Below are positions 28,481 through 40,625 of a DNA stretch of 64,000 nucleotides, one piece after another. Within the stretch, counting starts at the first letter, position 1. The number at the start of each line of letters is the position of its first letter. The notes below the pieces were generated by a model. That model did not search any database. It saw only the letters and a program-made list of their open reading frames with translations, and was not told the origin of the DNA. The position numbers and the translations under genes are program-made. Origin of the DNA: Heterobilharzia americana (lineage: Eukaryota > Platyhelminthes > Trematoda > Strigeidida > Schistosomatidae). Where the stretch lies: NCBI GenBank assembly GCA_944470555.2, contig OX104127.1, positions 95,938,708-96,002,707 of the forward strand, in the 5' to 3' direction.

Positions 28481-29364
28481 TAGTTCGAAATCATTGATTT
28501 AAATTTCTCGAGACTTTCATTGGAAGTGGGAATTAGGTCGTTTGTGTGCTTACTTTTGCTGACTGTCATATCCCCTCGAGTTATCTATTTAGACTGCGGT
28601 ATGTATCTGAATTTGATTACGGATTAATGATATGATTATATCTACTTTCATTCGCCAGTTTCTAAAATGCCCATCCGTCTGAAATGCTGAATGGATAAAG
28701 TAAACAAGTGTCTGAAAGCCTTGCTTACTTGTGTTTGGTACTTCTACCTCGATTATACTTTTTTTCAAGATGACCACTTCATCGAATACTTCTGCATCTC
28801 CGAACATATAAAACTTATTTTCAGCATTATTTCTGAGTTGACTTATTTTCATCATTGATAACATTTTACAACGCTGACAACCATAATACATTATACCACT
28901 GCAACGCTAATTATTAGTGTTGGAATGGGCTGAGGAGAGACAGGTGTGGCTTAGGGATTCATGTTCAGTTTGCAACTCCAATAAAGTGCATACTTGAATA
29001 ACAGTCTATTTCGTTGTTTTTGACAGTATAGCAAACACATTCACCTCTCATCTCTAACCACTAAGATATTTTACGGTACTTGTGTCAGAAAAATTTATCA
29101 GTACTCATTCCAGTTATCGGAAGTACTCAGTAAGATATTATGGGAAAAGCGTTCAGCGAAGATTTATTTTTTCAGCGATTTCACTCTCCATTATACTGGA
29201 TAGTTATAAACGTTATTTTAATGGTTGTTCTTTCCAAACGGGTTAGCGAACAGTAATCTATCTGGTTACTAAATGTGCAAGTGGATCCACCAGAAATGTA
29301 ACAACTGAGTAACTTCTTAACACTGGTCCTAGTACGACAAGTCATCTACAAAGTGAAGAGCAGT
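28481..29364. other. Unassigned DNA, possibly 5' part of the PLE
   Basis: A 100-codon minus-strand frame at 28589-28891 is open with acidic and hydrophobic stretches but no domain I recognise. It could be the PLE N-terminus or unrelated. Confidence 0.4.
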
Positions 29365-29800
29365 TTGTCAAAAATGTTACGTTACGGCCTTCTCTGAACT
29401 AAAGAAACTTGTCATATGCATGGAGAAAACAGAATTATATGCCCAAAAGAAAGTCTTTCACCCTTTGTTGATAACTTGGACTTAGCTAGAAATGTCAACC
29501 CTCCTCTCACTTAATATTCACAATTTTGTTATATCTTATTATTTATCTGAATAACCCAACATAATCTTCATTTTATTTTCATGCTACCCCTGATCACGCT
29601 TTATCTTAAAAATTATTTTTACATATTATGGAACTTTATACTTTATCCTGTTAATTATTTCGGTTTCTATGCTTTTTGCGATTATTCTTCGCATCACACC
29701 ACACTTATAACTTTTTGTTCGTTATTCAATCTGATCTTTGTTACTAGACTTAGTTAAGTAATGTATGTAGATATTCCGTCTGGCATCAAAAGTATTGTTT
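29365..29800 (+). mobile_element. Penelope-like element 3' remnant
   Basis: The plus strand reads LVICMEKTELYAQKK then LLIT, the end of a PLE protein, matching ICMEKPELCVQKK then LLIPW near 41.4 kb. The downstream 300 bases also align with the sequence after that copy (for example CATGCTACCCCTGATCACG against CGTGCTACCTTTGATCATG), giving a shared 3' UTR. Confidence 0.65.
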
Positions 29801-30439
29801 TGAAATAGAGTTTCGCGTCAAAAGTAGGTGAACATCTCTCTTCGTTGTATTTAGTCATTAGAAACACAGCATTGAACTATAGTTTTTAACCAGATAGAGT
29901 ATATCACTATGCACGTTTCAGTATATATACGCTGAAGCTGAAACAGAGCTGCAGCTCAGTAGTAGATCAGAGAAGATTTTAATGCTTCTATCCATCAATC
30001 TGTGAATGGATCATATCCAAAGTATACTGACCTACAATTGCACTGGATATCTGTAACTCTTATGAGATGTTTTTCATCACACGTTGAAAGCCATTTTCAA
30101 AACATTTCTCTGCGCTCTTGTCACTGTTTTTCTACTGTTGGAACAAGTAATAGGCAGGTCAAAGTAAAGTAAACACAAGACATCTCAACATTAAGTTGAA
30201 CTCTTAACATATTCTTGTTGTTTTAAGGGATCGTTGACTTCATGACAGGTTTTAAAAACTGTGAACAAAAGCTTGGCAGATGGAGATAACAACCACTGGT
30301 TTGTTGTATTCCTTTCAAACTTTTAAGTGTTAAAACAAGAAAATACACTGAGTTGACCATCTGAGTGAGGTAGTTTGTGAGCAGATTCATTTCAACGAAG
30401 TGAGGTGCATGAGCTTACTCACTAGAAGGCAACGGACAT

Positions 30440-30840
30440 ACATGCTACTACTGAACAAATTGAGTAGTAAGAAACTACTCAGGCTGATCTTTAGATTTCT
30501 CCAGTCAGATCAGAGTGATCTAAGCACCGGACGACCGTCTCACTCATTTAGGGAAAAGCTCATCAGCAGTGTACCCGGACAAATTCAGCTCATACAGCCG
30601 AATTATTTTAGATCACCTGGATCTGGCTAGCTGATTTGCATAGGACGATCAGTTCGCAGATGATTTACAATCTCCACGGCAAACTTTTACATTTCTCATA
30701 ACTAAGTAGTTTTCAGCTCTCCGTCTATGGTGTCAACAGGGGCTCCACTGGAAATCACTCCACAGACAAGGTCATAAGGTGTGATCTCTGATACAAGAAT
30801 GTCATAAACTAGCGAAACATACTACTAAAACTCACATGGA
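30440..30840 (+). repeat. Dispersed repeat shared with about 13.6-13.83 kb
   Basis: See the landmarks listed for the 13.6-kb copy. A 76-codon open frame lies at 30400-30630 but shows no domain. The two copies differ in the order of shared blocks. Confidence 0.45.
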
Positions 30841-31816
30841 TAGTATAAAATAACCTAAAAGCATATCAAATATTGTGGGTGCCACAGCTAAATAAGTCTG
30901 TTTAAACTATTGAGGGATAAATCTAATTTTGAATCCCATCAAGCTGCAGGATACTGGTCTTTTGGAATTCGCTCACTGCTAGGAGTTGATGAAATATAAA
31001 CCAATGTGTCTACAATAACGCTGATACAAATTAACCAAAACTTAAGGAGTACAATAAAAGAAGATGGAATTACTGCTAAACTGTCTATCTGATACAGGAT
31101 GGATAATTATTCCAGAAACACAATAAATTTGCCCAGATTGTAAGTATTTTAGTTCACTGTTTCTTAATTGCTCAAGATTACCTCGAAACATCCGCATCAT
31201 CCACTAGATCATACAGGCTATGAAAAGCTACACTGCAGAAGTATGTGAACCTTTGAAACCACCGAGTTTATCAAACATGATCCTAAATACTACTAAGGAT
31301 GTTTCACAATGTGGATACTATGGTACGTACATACATGAACTGTAGCAATCAGTTGGAGGTAAGGTGGGAAGGACACCTACTACCTTTACAAAATGTTCAT
31401 GTAGAAAGAACTCTGGTGCTGGATACGTTCTCCACAATGCATCATTTAGTTTGCATTTGGTTCTTCTTCATCAGTTTTCAATCCAGGAGGTGACAATGTA
31501 GGCTATTCTGAACCATGTCGCACTTCACTTTCCCACTTTGTACTCATATACTTCTCAATCTCTATGGATATTTTTAAATGACATTTCAAAGTATTCTTTT
31601 TGTTGCTTTCTAAGCCTTGACTTTATATAATTTTCAACTGGTCCCACAATTTTAGTTTATTTGTTACGTTGACATTCATAAGCTTTGTTCCAATTCTTCT
31701 ACGCCTAAGTCTCACAAAATAACACACCTCTTAAAAATATTTTGGAATCTATTCATTTAAGCCATCCAACTGAGCTGTAAGATGCAAATGAAATTCCAAC
31801 GAGGTTGTAGAACTCC
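30841..31816. other. Unassigned DNA
   Basis: Nothing recognised; ends at the target-site duplication of the next insertion. Confidence 0.45.
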
Positions 31817-32470
31817 TTGATTAATGTGCAGCATTGATTCAACTACAGGCGGCACAGACGAGGACGTCAAAGTACGGATCGGAAAAGCAAGACAAGCGTT
31901 CATTAGCCTGAAACAAGTGTGGAGATCTTCTGCACTCAGCATAAAGCGTAAACAACATCCAGATTTTCAACACCGATTCAGTCAAGTCAGTGCTTCAATA
32001 TGGCTCAGAGACTTGGTGCGTCACGAAAGGCATTTCCAACAAACTACAGACATTCATCAACAACTGCCGCTTACGCTGGCTCCCTACTGAAGATCAGATG
32101 GCCAGAATAAGAAGAATGAGCAACAAGGAACTCTGGCTGGTGACGAACCAACCAAGAAGCTATCGCTCAACAAATATGCAGAAGGAAGTAGAGATGGATT
32201 GGATTGGGCATACACTGAGAAGGCCGACTGGGGACATCACGCGTCAGGTCAGGCTCTCCAGTGGAACCCCGATAGGAAGCGACGAACTGGGCGTCCGAGG
32301 TGAGGGTGACATGGAGGAGATGGTGTGGGGAGGAAGTGAGAGCTTGTGGGCTGTTGTGCAGCCAGGTTGAAAAGATTTCAGAGAACAGAGTTCACTGGAG
32401 ACATGCTACTGATGCCCCATGTTCCATTAGGAACCCGAGGGACTGAAAATAATAATATTGATTAACGTGC
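31817..32470 (+). mobile_element. 5'-truncated RTE insertion with target-site duplication
   Basis: The element proper (31830-32457) covers the last 190 residues of the RTE protein (from TTGGTDEDVKVRIG to the C-terminal WIGH.LRRPT region), with frameshifts, then the stop and an AATAATAAT tail. It is bounded by TTGATTAATGTGC (31817-31829) and TTGATTAACGTGC (32458-32470), a 13-bp duplication with one mismatch. This is a textbook target-primed, 5'-truncated insertion. Confidence 0.85.
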
Positions 32471-32737
32471 TACTCTAAAGGCTATCCAAATAATCATCTG
32501 TGGAACCGATTGGATTTCTTTATTTCGGCTGGGATGACATTTTTTCAAGGAATGCACAAGAGCAACTGACTATTTACGTGTTGCTGGAATCAAATTTAGA
32601 GTCACCCTGAGTGAACAGATATTTTTGTTGAGCCTTTATCGACAGATCAGCGTATAAGACCGATTTTCTCTTGTTGATTACTGATAAACTTGGTAGACAA
32701 ATCATAAACATTAAAATTATTTAAGATGACAGGCGCC

Positions 32738-35283
32738 CACTCTTATTATTCAGGCTATCTGATCTTCAGCATCAAGCGAAAATAAGCAGCAGCTGTGGAT
32801 GTATGTCTGCAGTTTGTTGGAGATGATTTCCGTAACGTGCCGCCAAGTCTCTCAACCATTACACAGAAGCACTGACTTGATTAAATTAGTGTTGGAAATC
32901 CTGATCTTGTTCACGATTTATGCTAAGTGCATTGCATTGCATTGCATTGCAGTGCAGTGTAGTGCAGTGCAGTGAAGTGCAGTAGATCTCCACACTGAAT
33001 GTTTCAAATTAATGAAAACCTGTCTTACTCTCTTTCCGATCCTCAATTCGACATCCTCATCTGTGCCGTCATCTATAGTTGAGACGATGCTGCCTTGCCT
33101 AGGCAGGTAGGTGATGAAAGAGACTACTTCCTTCAGATTTCTCCTATTCATGGTGACTGCTGCTTCTTGTTGTTATTCTTGTTGTTGACGTTGTTTGAGT
33201 ATCTTCATCACCTCTATCTCCGTCTTCTCTACGTTCACCTTCACCTGAAGTCAGTCCCGTCTTCCTTCGCTGCCTCGCCTCGCCTCACCTCACATCACCT
33301 CGCCCCACCTCACCTCACCTCACATTTCCTGCCAACGTGTTGGTTTTCGCCTGTAGATCTTCGAGCTTGTGCGACAAGATATCAGATATAAACCATCATT
33401 GGCGGCCAAAAATAAATCTCCTAGGATCTTTTCATCAATCCTGTCAGCGTTTACCCATCTTCTCACTCCAGATAGTTTCTTTTATGACACAGTGCAGTCC
33501 AGTCTAATCAAGTTCACCACAATCACGAAGATCATCGGTGATAGAAAACGGCAACCATGTCTTACTCCTGTCTGTCTTCACTTCCACTGCAAAGGCATCT
33601 CTGAGCTTTCCGTTGTCAATCACTTCACATGTAGCCTCATCATATAGCATAGTATATAGCCACTGTTGAATGAGGTTGATGACGGTTTGTGGCACCAAAA
33701 CCGTGGTGTTGATGTAGCTGCCTGTCAAATTACTTCGTGGTCGACGCTGTCGAAAGCCTTTTCGAAGTGGATGAAGTTGAGATCAGGTAGAGAGTTGACT
33801 ACCATTCTATGCTCTGTTCTATGATGACGCGTGGTGTAGCGTTGCAATTTGATGCGCACATGATTTGTTTTTCCTGAAGCTAGCCACCCAGCCAGCCTGT
33901 TCCGATCGTGATTTTGAATCCAGAGCATTTTCTAGTCTCTCCATGATGATGCGGCCTGATATTTTGCTTGGGATGGACAGCAGCATGATTTCGCACCACT
34001 ACTTGCGAAGACTTAGGTCACCCTTCTTTGGGAGTTTGACAAGGTAGCACTTCTTCCAGTCAATCAGCAGGTGCCTTTCCTTCCTTCCTTCCTCCCTTCC
34101 TCCCTTCCAAATCTCCTGCAACAGTGATGTCAGCATGTCCACCACTGATGTCTCTGCATTTGGAGGAATTCTATCTAGTCCTGCTGCTTTCCCAGATTTC
34201 AGCAACCTTATGGCGTTCAAGACTTCACTTCTGTTTTTGTCGGAGGGCTTGTATTCACTGGTAGTTCTGCGGTCGCTGGTGGTATTTCTGGACAAGTTGC
34301 AGATGGTGGTGTTCATGGTGGTCGATTCAAGAGTTTTTTGAAGTGGTCGACCCACTGTTTTCTTTGTTTCTCGCCTTTTTGATAACTAAGTTTCCTTCAC
34401 TATCTTTCATTGGTTTCACTTGTGTTGATCGCTTCCCTCCCAGATAGTAACTTGATTATTTGATGTATTGTTGTCAGGTCTCTATCTCTCCTACCTGCAG
34501 CCTGTTCTGCTTCACTTGCAAGTGTGTTGTGGTAGTGTGTTTTGTCTTTCCGTGCACTCTTCTTCACTTCTTTGCCCAGTGTGGTGTTTTATACGTTGCG
34601 TCCAGTTTCTCTTTTCGTTGTTCATGCGTGCACTGCACTGCCCTGCTCTGCACTGGTTCATCTTCTGCTTCACCATCACCATCACCATCCTCGTCTCCCT
34701 CCTCTATCAGCTTCCATGTGTCCGTCGAGATCCATTACTTGTCCTGTCTTGTTTCTTCTTCCCTCCAAGTACAGCTATGCAGGTTTCCCTCCACCTCGCT
34801 TTCTCAGAGTTCCAGTGTTCTTCCAGATTTATTTCCATTACCCATTTTACTGCCTAGTAATGTGGCAGAACCATAAAACAATTGTGAATCAGATAGCATA
34901 CTCATCCGTGTAAGGCCATCAGAATGCTTTTTATTTCTCCACCAAGAAGTGTAGCACTTTCGAGTTTACGAATAATCTCCATCGTCGTCTCAGTTGATAA
35001 CGGTGTTTCGCATTATTTTTCAATCCATTGCTGCTACCTTTTTTATTGGCAATTGAACATGCTAAATGCTAGTTCACTGTCAACCTAATGTGTTGTTAGT
35101 TAGTGTTTTTTGTTAAGTGTTGGCAGAAAATATTTAGAAACTGAAGGTATGCATAACTGAGATGACTTGGAAATTTACTTTTGATTTTTGTCTGGCGATA
35201 TGAAAAACTCTTAGACTTCATCAATCAGACTACAATGCTGGCAATAATTCCAGTAATCACCAAGTTATTTGTGTGGTTGGTGT
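32738..35283 (-). mobile_element. Decayed RTE copy, left arm of a large inverted repeat
   Basis: On the minus strand it matches the RTE from mid-polyprotein (EEHWKS block) through RT (FIHFEKAFDSVD at about 33,760) to near the C-terminus. The frame is broken in many places and it carries microsatellite expansions: a CCTCA-type pentanucleotide array at about 33,266-33,330, a GCATT/GCAGT array at 32,934-32,986 and CCTT repeats near 34,085-34,115. Its far 468 bases (34,824-35,283) are not RTE. The whole block is almost identical to the reverse complement of 46,326-48,860. Confidence 0.85.
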
Positions 35284-36339
35284 GAATAGGACTTGACGGC
35301 AAGGAGAGAAAGTTCTGGATCATCTTCACATTTTTCAGAATCTTTGTGATTTTTCACTTCTGAATTCATGTCTTGGTCACAACACATAAGTTATAGTTGC
35401 GACAATTTATTGAATTATTCATCCTGGTCCCTCTGCAGAAATGGTTATCATGTTACATGCTTTCAGATCAAACAGTCTCATCGTAACTATTCAAGTATCA
35501 TTTAATGTAAGGATGTCATTTTTGTAAACTGAAGTCAGGACAGAATATCAGTCTCGCAAATATACACAAGCAGTTACCTAATTTGATTGTTGGTCACAAA
35601 ATATCTTCACGTATATGCTAGTGTGTTTCATAGGATAACTTCTTTGATAGTGTGACAAAACTCAGAAGTGTTATCACTTGAATGACGCTAAAATTACTAA
35701 GGATAGTGAATATTTAGGGATATAAGAATGCTCAATTTTGAATAGAAACAGAAAACCGAGGGGTTACTTGGGAAGTAAATCGAGAAAGCGGAAATGTAGA
35801 GCGTTTATATCTGATAAACTGACTGCCTGTACACATTGTTATCAAGTACCATGAGGTCGGTAGACCATTACAGCCAAACTGTAACAATTCAGTTAAAGCG
35901 CTGAGCAAGAAAGAAAAAATGCTTACCATGTTATATGTCCATTGAGTCATAGAGAAGAGATAATTCAGCGAAGGAAATTTTCTTTTTCGGTGATGTCATT
36001 TTCTAAAGCTGTACAATCGTATTTATATACATCATAAACATATAACAGTGTATTGTAAAACAATAGGGTATAATTACATCATTAACCTAGTGCTAAAAAG
36101 CGGAATCAAGTATGCAAAGTAGTTTCGTAATAAACTAAGACAGTAGAAATATCGAGGAAGGCAAGGAGTTTGACAAGTTGAAAATTGTTGGTAGATAAGA
36201 AACGCAAATATTGAGTGTCCACTTGATAGATAGATGTAAAGAAGGTGAAGAATGAGACAAGGATCATAATGAAGGTGATAATAACAAACTAATTAACTGT
36301 AATGAAATCGAAAAAATGAAAGTGTTAAGACCATGGTAA
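35284..36339. other. Unassigned DNA, start of the 11-kb spacer
   Basis: No gene supported. The junction with the inverted-repeat arm is sharp: sequence identity to the right arm stops within GGTTGGTGTG. Confidence 0.45.
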
Positions 36340-36600
36340 GATGAGAGATTGAACATACTTCTTTTGTACGCAGAGGTCAGGCTTGAATTGATGAAATGCC
36401 ACAGCCTTCTCTGTGCACAACTATCGAAGGCGTACCCCTTTTGACCTATTCCATCTGACACGATAAATGACATTGAAGGAGGATTCTGGTCGAGCTTTAT
36501 GTCCAGAGTTGACCAAATGCTCAAGAATTGAACTGTTAATTGATTTAAATTCTCCCCTCGACAACCACTTTCTTCGCTGAATTATCTCTTCCCCATATTA
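36340..36600 (-). mobile_element. Penelope-like element, C-terminal fragment
   Basis: Minus-strand translation gives WLSRGEFKS, then SSILEHLVNSGHKARPESSF, FNVIYRV and, after a frame change, LCVQKKYVQSLILPW. This is the PLE region downstream of the YIG core. Upstream domains are absent. Confidence 0.8.
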
Positions 36601-37127
36601 TATGTGTTGAAAGAATAAGACAGCTAACCACAGCAGAAGTAAAATGTTTAATTTCTATAGCATTGGACAAAAGTATCAATGCATTTGACCTGAAGGAAAG
36701 TATCCTGTAATAACCAGCCAGTTCAAAATAAATTCCAGGGTCAGGTGCAAAAGTTCACTGATCAAAACGATTAGAAGAGAAAAGAATCCTGTCTTGATTA
36801 ATTTTATGTTCTGCATACTGTCTACAATTAATATACACATATAACCGTAATTCCTTTTGCTTGCTCTTATTTTTGTGTTCAACTCACGCGTCCATTTTAA
36901 TAGTTTATTTACTACAGTGCTGTTATCCTTATTACATAAACGACATATTTCTTTCTATTCGACTACCTTGGATTTTAATACCGATACATGTACTGCCTTT
37001 AAGTGACAATTTTGCATAGCCTCATTATTTATTCTTAGGTGCAAAACGCTAATAAATGTACATCGACTGGTTACCCCCCAGTGACCAATCAGTATACCTA
37101 ATCCGATCCCATAGGAAGTCGATAACG

Positions 37128-37310
37128 GCCTGAATAGCTCAGTGGTAAAGTCTCTGACTACAGTACTGGGTGATGTAAATTCGAATCTTAAGTGGGACAT
37201 CAGTTCCGTAGAGAGTGCCAACACGCCTTGCTGACGAGTGCCAACAAACATGAAACCTAGGTCTAGGACTTCCTGTCGATTGCGTCTATCCAGCTAACAC
37301 TAATAAATGT
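37128..37310 (+). mobile_element. Hammerhead SINE, subfamily V3
   Basis: The head has an A-box TAGCTCAGTGGTA and a B-box-like GTAAATTCGAATC, as in tRNA-derived Pol III promoters. The ribozyme follows in the tail. The 3' end CTAACACTAATAAATG matches the copy at 41.7 kb. Confidence 0.85.
37224..37270 (+). ncRNA. Hammerhead ribozyme, V3 type
   Basis: Core CTGACGA (37231-37237), stem II region, GAAA (37252-37255), hexamer CCTAGG (37256-37261), then TC; predicted cleavage after 37263 at a GUC triplet. Stem I is GCCTTG with TAGGAC; the 41.7-kb copy shows the better-pairing CAGGGC. Stem II is weakened here (GTGCC with ACAT) but perfect in the other copy (GTGC with GCAC). Activity of this copy is uncertain. 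Confidence 0.7.
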
Positions 37311-39559
37311 TTCAACCACGAATTACTGACTTTTTGTGCTCCTCTATTTTATTCGTCGGTTTCCAAAAGTGATACCACGTGCATTTGTATACTAACATTC
37401 AATAGAATTGTCTGTACAATACACTGTGCATATCGACAACTTCTCGAGACATCCGAAATCGTCCTCGTCATACTTTTCATGACTACTTTACAAACATTTC
37501 TCTTACTTTTCTGTTTATTTCCTGAACATGAACATTTTCTTTTACATATACATTCCATGGAAGGGCTAGTGTTAACATTCTATTTTTTGTACATTTTATA
37601 TTTAACATTAATATTGAAATCGTTTGTTTGCTAACATGAAAATTGAACTAATTACTTTGAATGATTCTCACTCTGCTCTCACCTTTATTTTAATCCATTG
37701 ATTTTACATTGTTTCAGAAGCACTTGGTCAAGGAAGTTGAGAGAATTAGATATATCTTAAGGAATATTAGACGTGCATTAGTATGTTAGAGTTAGGTTAG
37801 AACGAGCTAGAAAAATGCACCTAAATACTTCAGATAGTGTCAAACAGAAGAAAATTTCGAAGTCCCTTTTTTTATTGTTTTTTCAAGTGTCAAATTCACA
37901 TATGTCGCTACTTCTTTTTCGCTGTTAACTGAATATACCTCTAGGTTATTTATTTCTGGATGCTAATTATAGCTGTTCTCCAAAAGTTACCATTTTACAC
38001 TTTACTTAACCATTGAAGTAAACCCATGACTTGTGTAAATCTACATTTGAGCATACTTATCAAATCCAAAATGGTGATGAAAATACCAGCAAGCTTTCCT
38101 ATAGTCATCATTCGTTGATTGACAAGTTACTGTTAGTCACACGATTGAGCATTAACCAAAACCAAGTTGACCATTGTATCCAAACAATAGCGAAAACTAA
38201 TTATTACCGTGTAGATCAGTTGAAATGCAATCAAAAAAGCCATTAATTCTTCTTGTGGATCAAGTATTCTTAATTCATTCACTTTTCTGACTAGTCAAAT
38301 TTCATCAAAACATGAAAGTAACTAAGTAACCCACTCTTACATTTGGTAAACCCTATTTTCAGACATTTCGTGACGAAAGAGAAAAATGGAGGTTGAAAAG
38401 CAACAATTACCCCTGCTTCATCCTGGTTCTTGAGGAAACGCCCAAGCGGAAACGGCAAGGAGAACCGTGGGATATAATGCATTCATTAGTCAGCTCTTCC
38501 TATTGGATTTTACTTTTACATTTGCGATGTTTCGTTAAGGGCCCCCTATCCAAAATGATGAAATCATACAGAGATCCAGATACTCTGATCCGTCTAACTG
38601 TTTTTCAGTGGGAAACCTGTTAAAGCCTTAGGTAGGTAAATGACAAACATCCAGCTGCTAGTGGTATTTATCGTTCACTATGGGAACTAAGTGATAAACT
38701 GTACCTCCACTTTTCTTCATTTAGCTGACTTGCAAAAACTTGTTACCTAAAAATTAGGTCTCGTCATATATTAAAATTGGCAAGTGAGTCTTTCGAAGTG
38801 AAAGACGTTTTGTGAACTGCTTCCTTCAAGTTTGTCAGCTGTTAGTAGTAAGCACCTATGACCGCATGTACAGCCGTGGTAAGGAACATAAAATCTTAAG
38901 AAGACCCTATTAACACTTAAGGGCTCACATCGTTCAACTTCTGTAAATTTACTAAATAGCGCCAGTGTCATCCACTGTAACTTGTGCATGTTCATCCCCC
39001 AAATGATGCCATTCAGCCTCATAGGCTACGATTGTCAGTAGCCACTTGGAAGCCACCATCGACAGGCAGTTCACTAATGAATAACTGCTTGTAGTTCAGC
39101 CAAGTGGTTCATGAAGAAATGGTGATTTCCAAAAGTAGCTTTCATCCCAGATCTACACCAGCAGTAGAACCATTAAGAACCTGAGAGCATGGATATTTGT
39201 TACGCCATACTTAGTGGTATGAAACAGTGCACAACCACATATTCATATCAGAATAATCTATGATTTAAATTATCTTCAAACTATCTTTTCAGTAACATGA
39301 GAGATCTCTTACATTTTCATCTTATCATACACTCGTAGATGTTAATTTCTTCATCGGAACACTTATCAAGCACCGGAAAATATATTTCGCGAATGAGGCA
39401 AATGTTTTACACATTTTTAGCCAGTTAAAAAGAGCTCTGCAATCAGCTGTTTCTTTCGTACACTTGACTTTTTGTTATTGTTTTTAAAAATTTCGACTGC
39501 TTGTTTCCTCAAAGTATAGGTAACCAAATGAACGTATAAACAAATAGCAAGTGTTAATG
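37311..39559. other. Unassigned DNA
   Basis: No gene supported. A 76-codon plus-strand frame at 38393-38623 is slightly more GC-rich than its surroundings but has no domain I can name. Confidence 0.45.
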
Positions 39560-39730
39560 ATGGATCGTAGCTAGCAGTGGAATCCAGGATGCGCATTTCG
39601 TCCTATTTGGGACTCGTCAGCTGGATGTACCTACTTCCCAGTGAGTGGTGTTGTTCCCACAGAGATTGGGACCCGGGAGCGATCGCTAAAGACGCCAGCG
39701 CGTTATCCGCTACACCACCGAGCCACGGTA
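39560..39730 (-). mobile_element. Sm-alpha-like hammerhead SINE (V1), well preserved
   Basis: Minus strand: A-box-like TGGCTCGGTGGTGTAGCGG, B-box-like GGGTCCCAATCTC, then the ribozyme and a tail ending beyond CTGGATTCCACTGCTAGC. Layout and ribozyme sequence agree with the schistosome Sm-alpha satellite/SINE family. Confidence 0.9.
39578..39630 (-). ncRNA. Hammerhead ribozyme, V1 type, intact core
   Basis: Minus strand: stem I strand CATCCAG, core CTGACGA (39620-39614), stem II hairpin GTCCCAAATAGGAC, GAAA, self-complementary hexamer TGCGCA (39595-39590), then TC and stem I strand CTGGAT. Predicted cleavage between 39588 and 39587 at an AUC triplet. All conserved positions are present. Confidence 0.9.
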
Positions 39731-40429
39731 GCCACTTCTTGTGCTATAAAAACAATTATACTGAATATCAAGTGTGTCTTGATATATTAAATGTATCGCG
39801 TCCCACCTGCTGTTTTACTACTGAGAAAATCAATTGAAAACCAGCACTAGTGCTAGAAGTGCACAGTGAACAAGTTGTAGGTTGGTTAACACAAATAATA
39901 ATGAAATGTGAACAAATATGTGTCATTCATACGACAGTTCACTGAGATGTTGGTTGACTAGAGTGAAAATAATAACTGGTTATATATAGATCAATTCTTC
40001 TAACTCATGTAAAAACCACTGAGTGACGAATGGCAGGTAAGAATTCGAATGCCATCATTTCCCGCGGATCTTCTTTCAATTATATTCATCATCTTTAGAG
40101 TTTATGGAAAAAAGTTTTTTTGAGAAGGTTTCGGAAGTTCACCAGATCTATTAGGTTTACATGCTTCATTCGGACATCGGTCAAATTTATATCTTAACTG
40201 AGTTGGTGAGTTGACAGAACACGGTAACTGAAATAAAATGTTTGCAAAATGTTTCGGTTTTTATCAAAACTCATTTTACACAGTTAACAAGTATTCCCGA
40301 AGTTCCAATGAGAAGTCGTGACCGGTGGAGTCAAAGCCTGATGGTCGTGAGGACAGTTACTCAACGATGACATTGGGTGGTGGTTACACTATATCTTGAG
40401 CTAACAGAAGTTGGAAATATGGAGCATTT
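39731..40429. other. Unassigned DNA
   Basis: Nothing recognised. Confidence 0.45.
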
Positions 40430-40625
40430 AAATTCTGACCCAGTGGCTCAATGGTAACGCGCTGGCCGGGGAACCTGAAGGTCGCGGGTTCGATCCCTGG
40501 CGGGGTCGCGGATGTCCACTGCTGAGGAGTCCCATACTAGGACGAAACAGTTTTCCAGTGCTCCCAGGTTCCCTTGGTTCCTCCAATTGATGTCTGTTTA
40601 TGATGAATAACAACTTGAAATATTT
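40430..40625 (+). mobile_element. Hammerhead SINE, subfamily V2
   Basis: tRNA-like head with A-box GTGGCTCAATGGTAACGC and a perfect B-box GGGTTCGATCC, then the ribozyme and a tail with CCAATTGATGTC and GATGAATAACAACTTGA. Confidence 0.9.
40511..40565 (+). ncRNA. Hammerhead ribozyme, V2 type
   Basis: Core CTGAGGA (40522-40528), stem II GTCCCATACTAGGAC, GAAA (40544-40547), hexamer CAGTTT (mutated from the CAGCTG of the 55.9-kb copy), then TC; stem I pairs CACTG with CAGTG. The cleavage triplet is UUC-like rather than GUC, so activity is probably reduced. Confidence 0.8.

Noticed and set aside
33095..34913. Serine-, leucine- and cysteine-rich plus-strand proteins conserved between both arms
   Set aside because: They are antisense to decayed RTE coding sequence; identity comes from the recent duplication, not selection.
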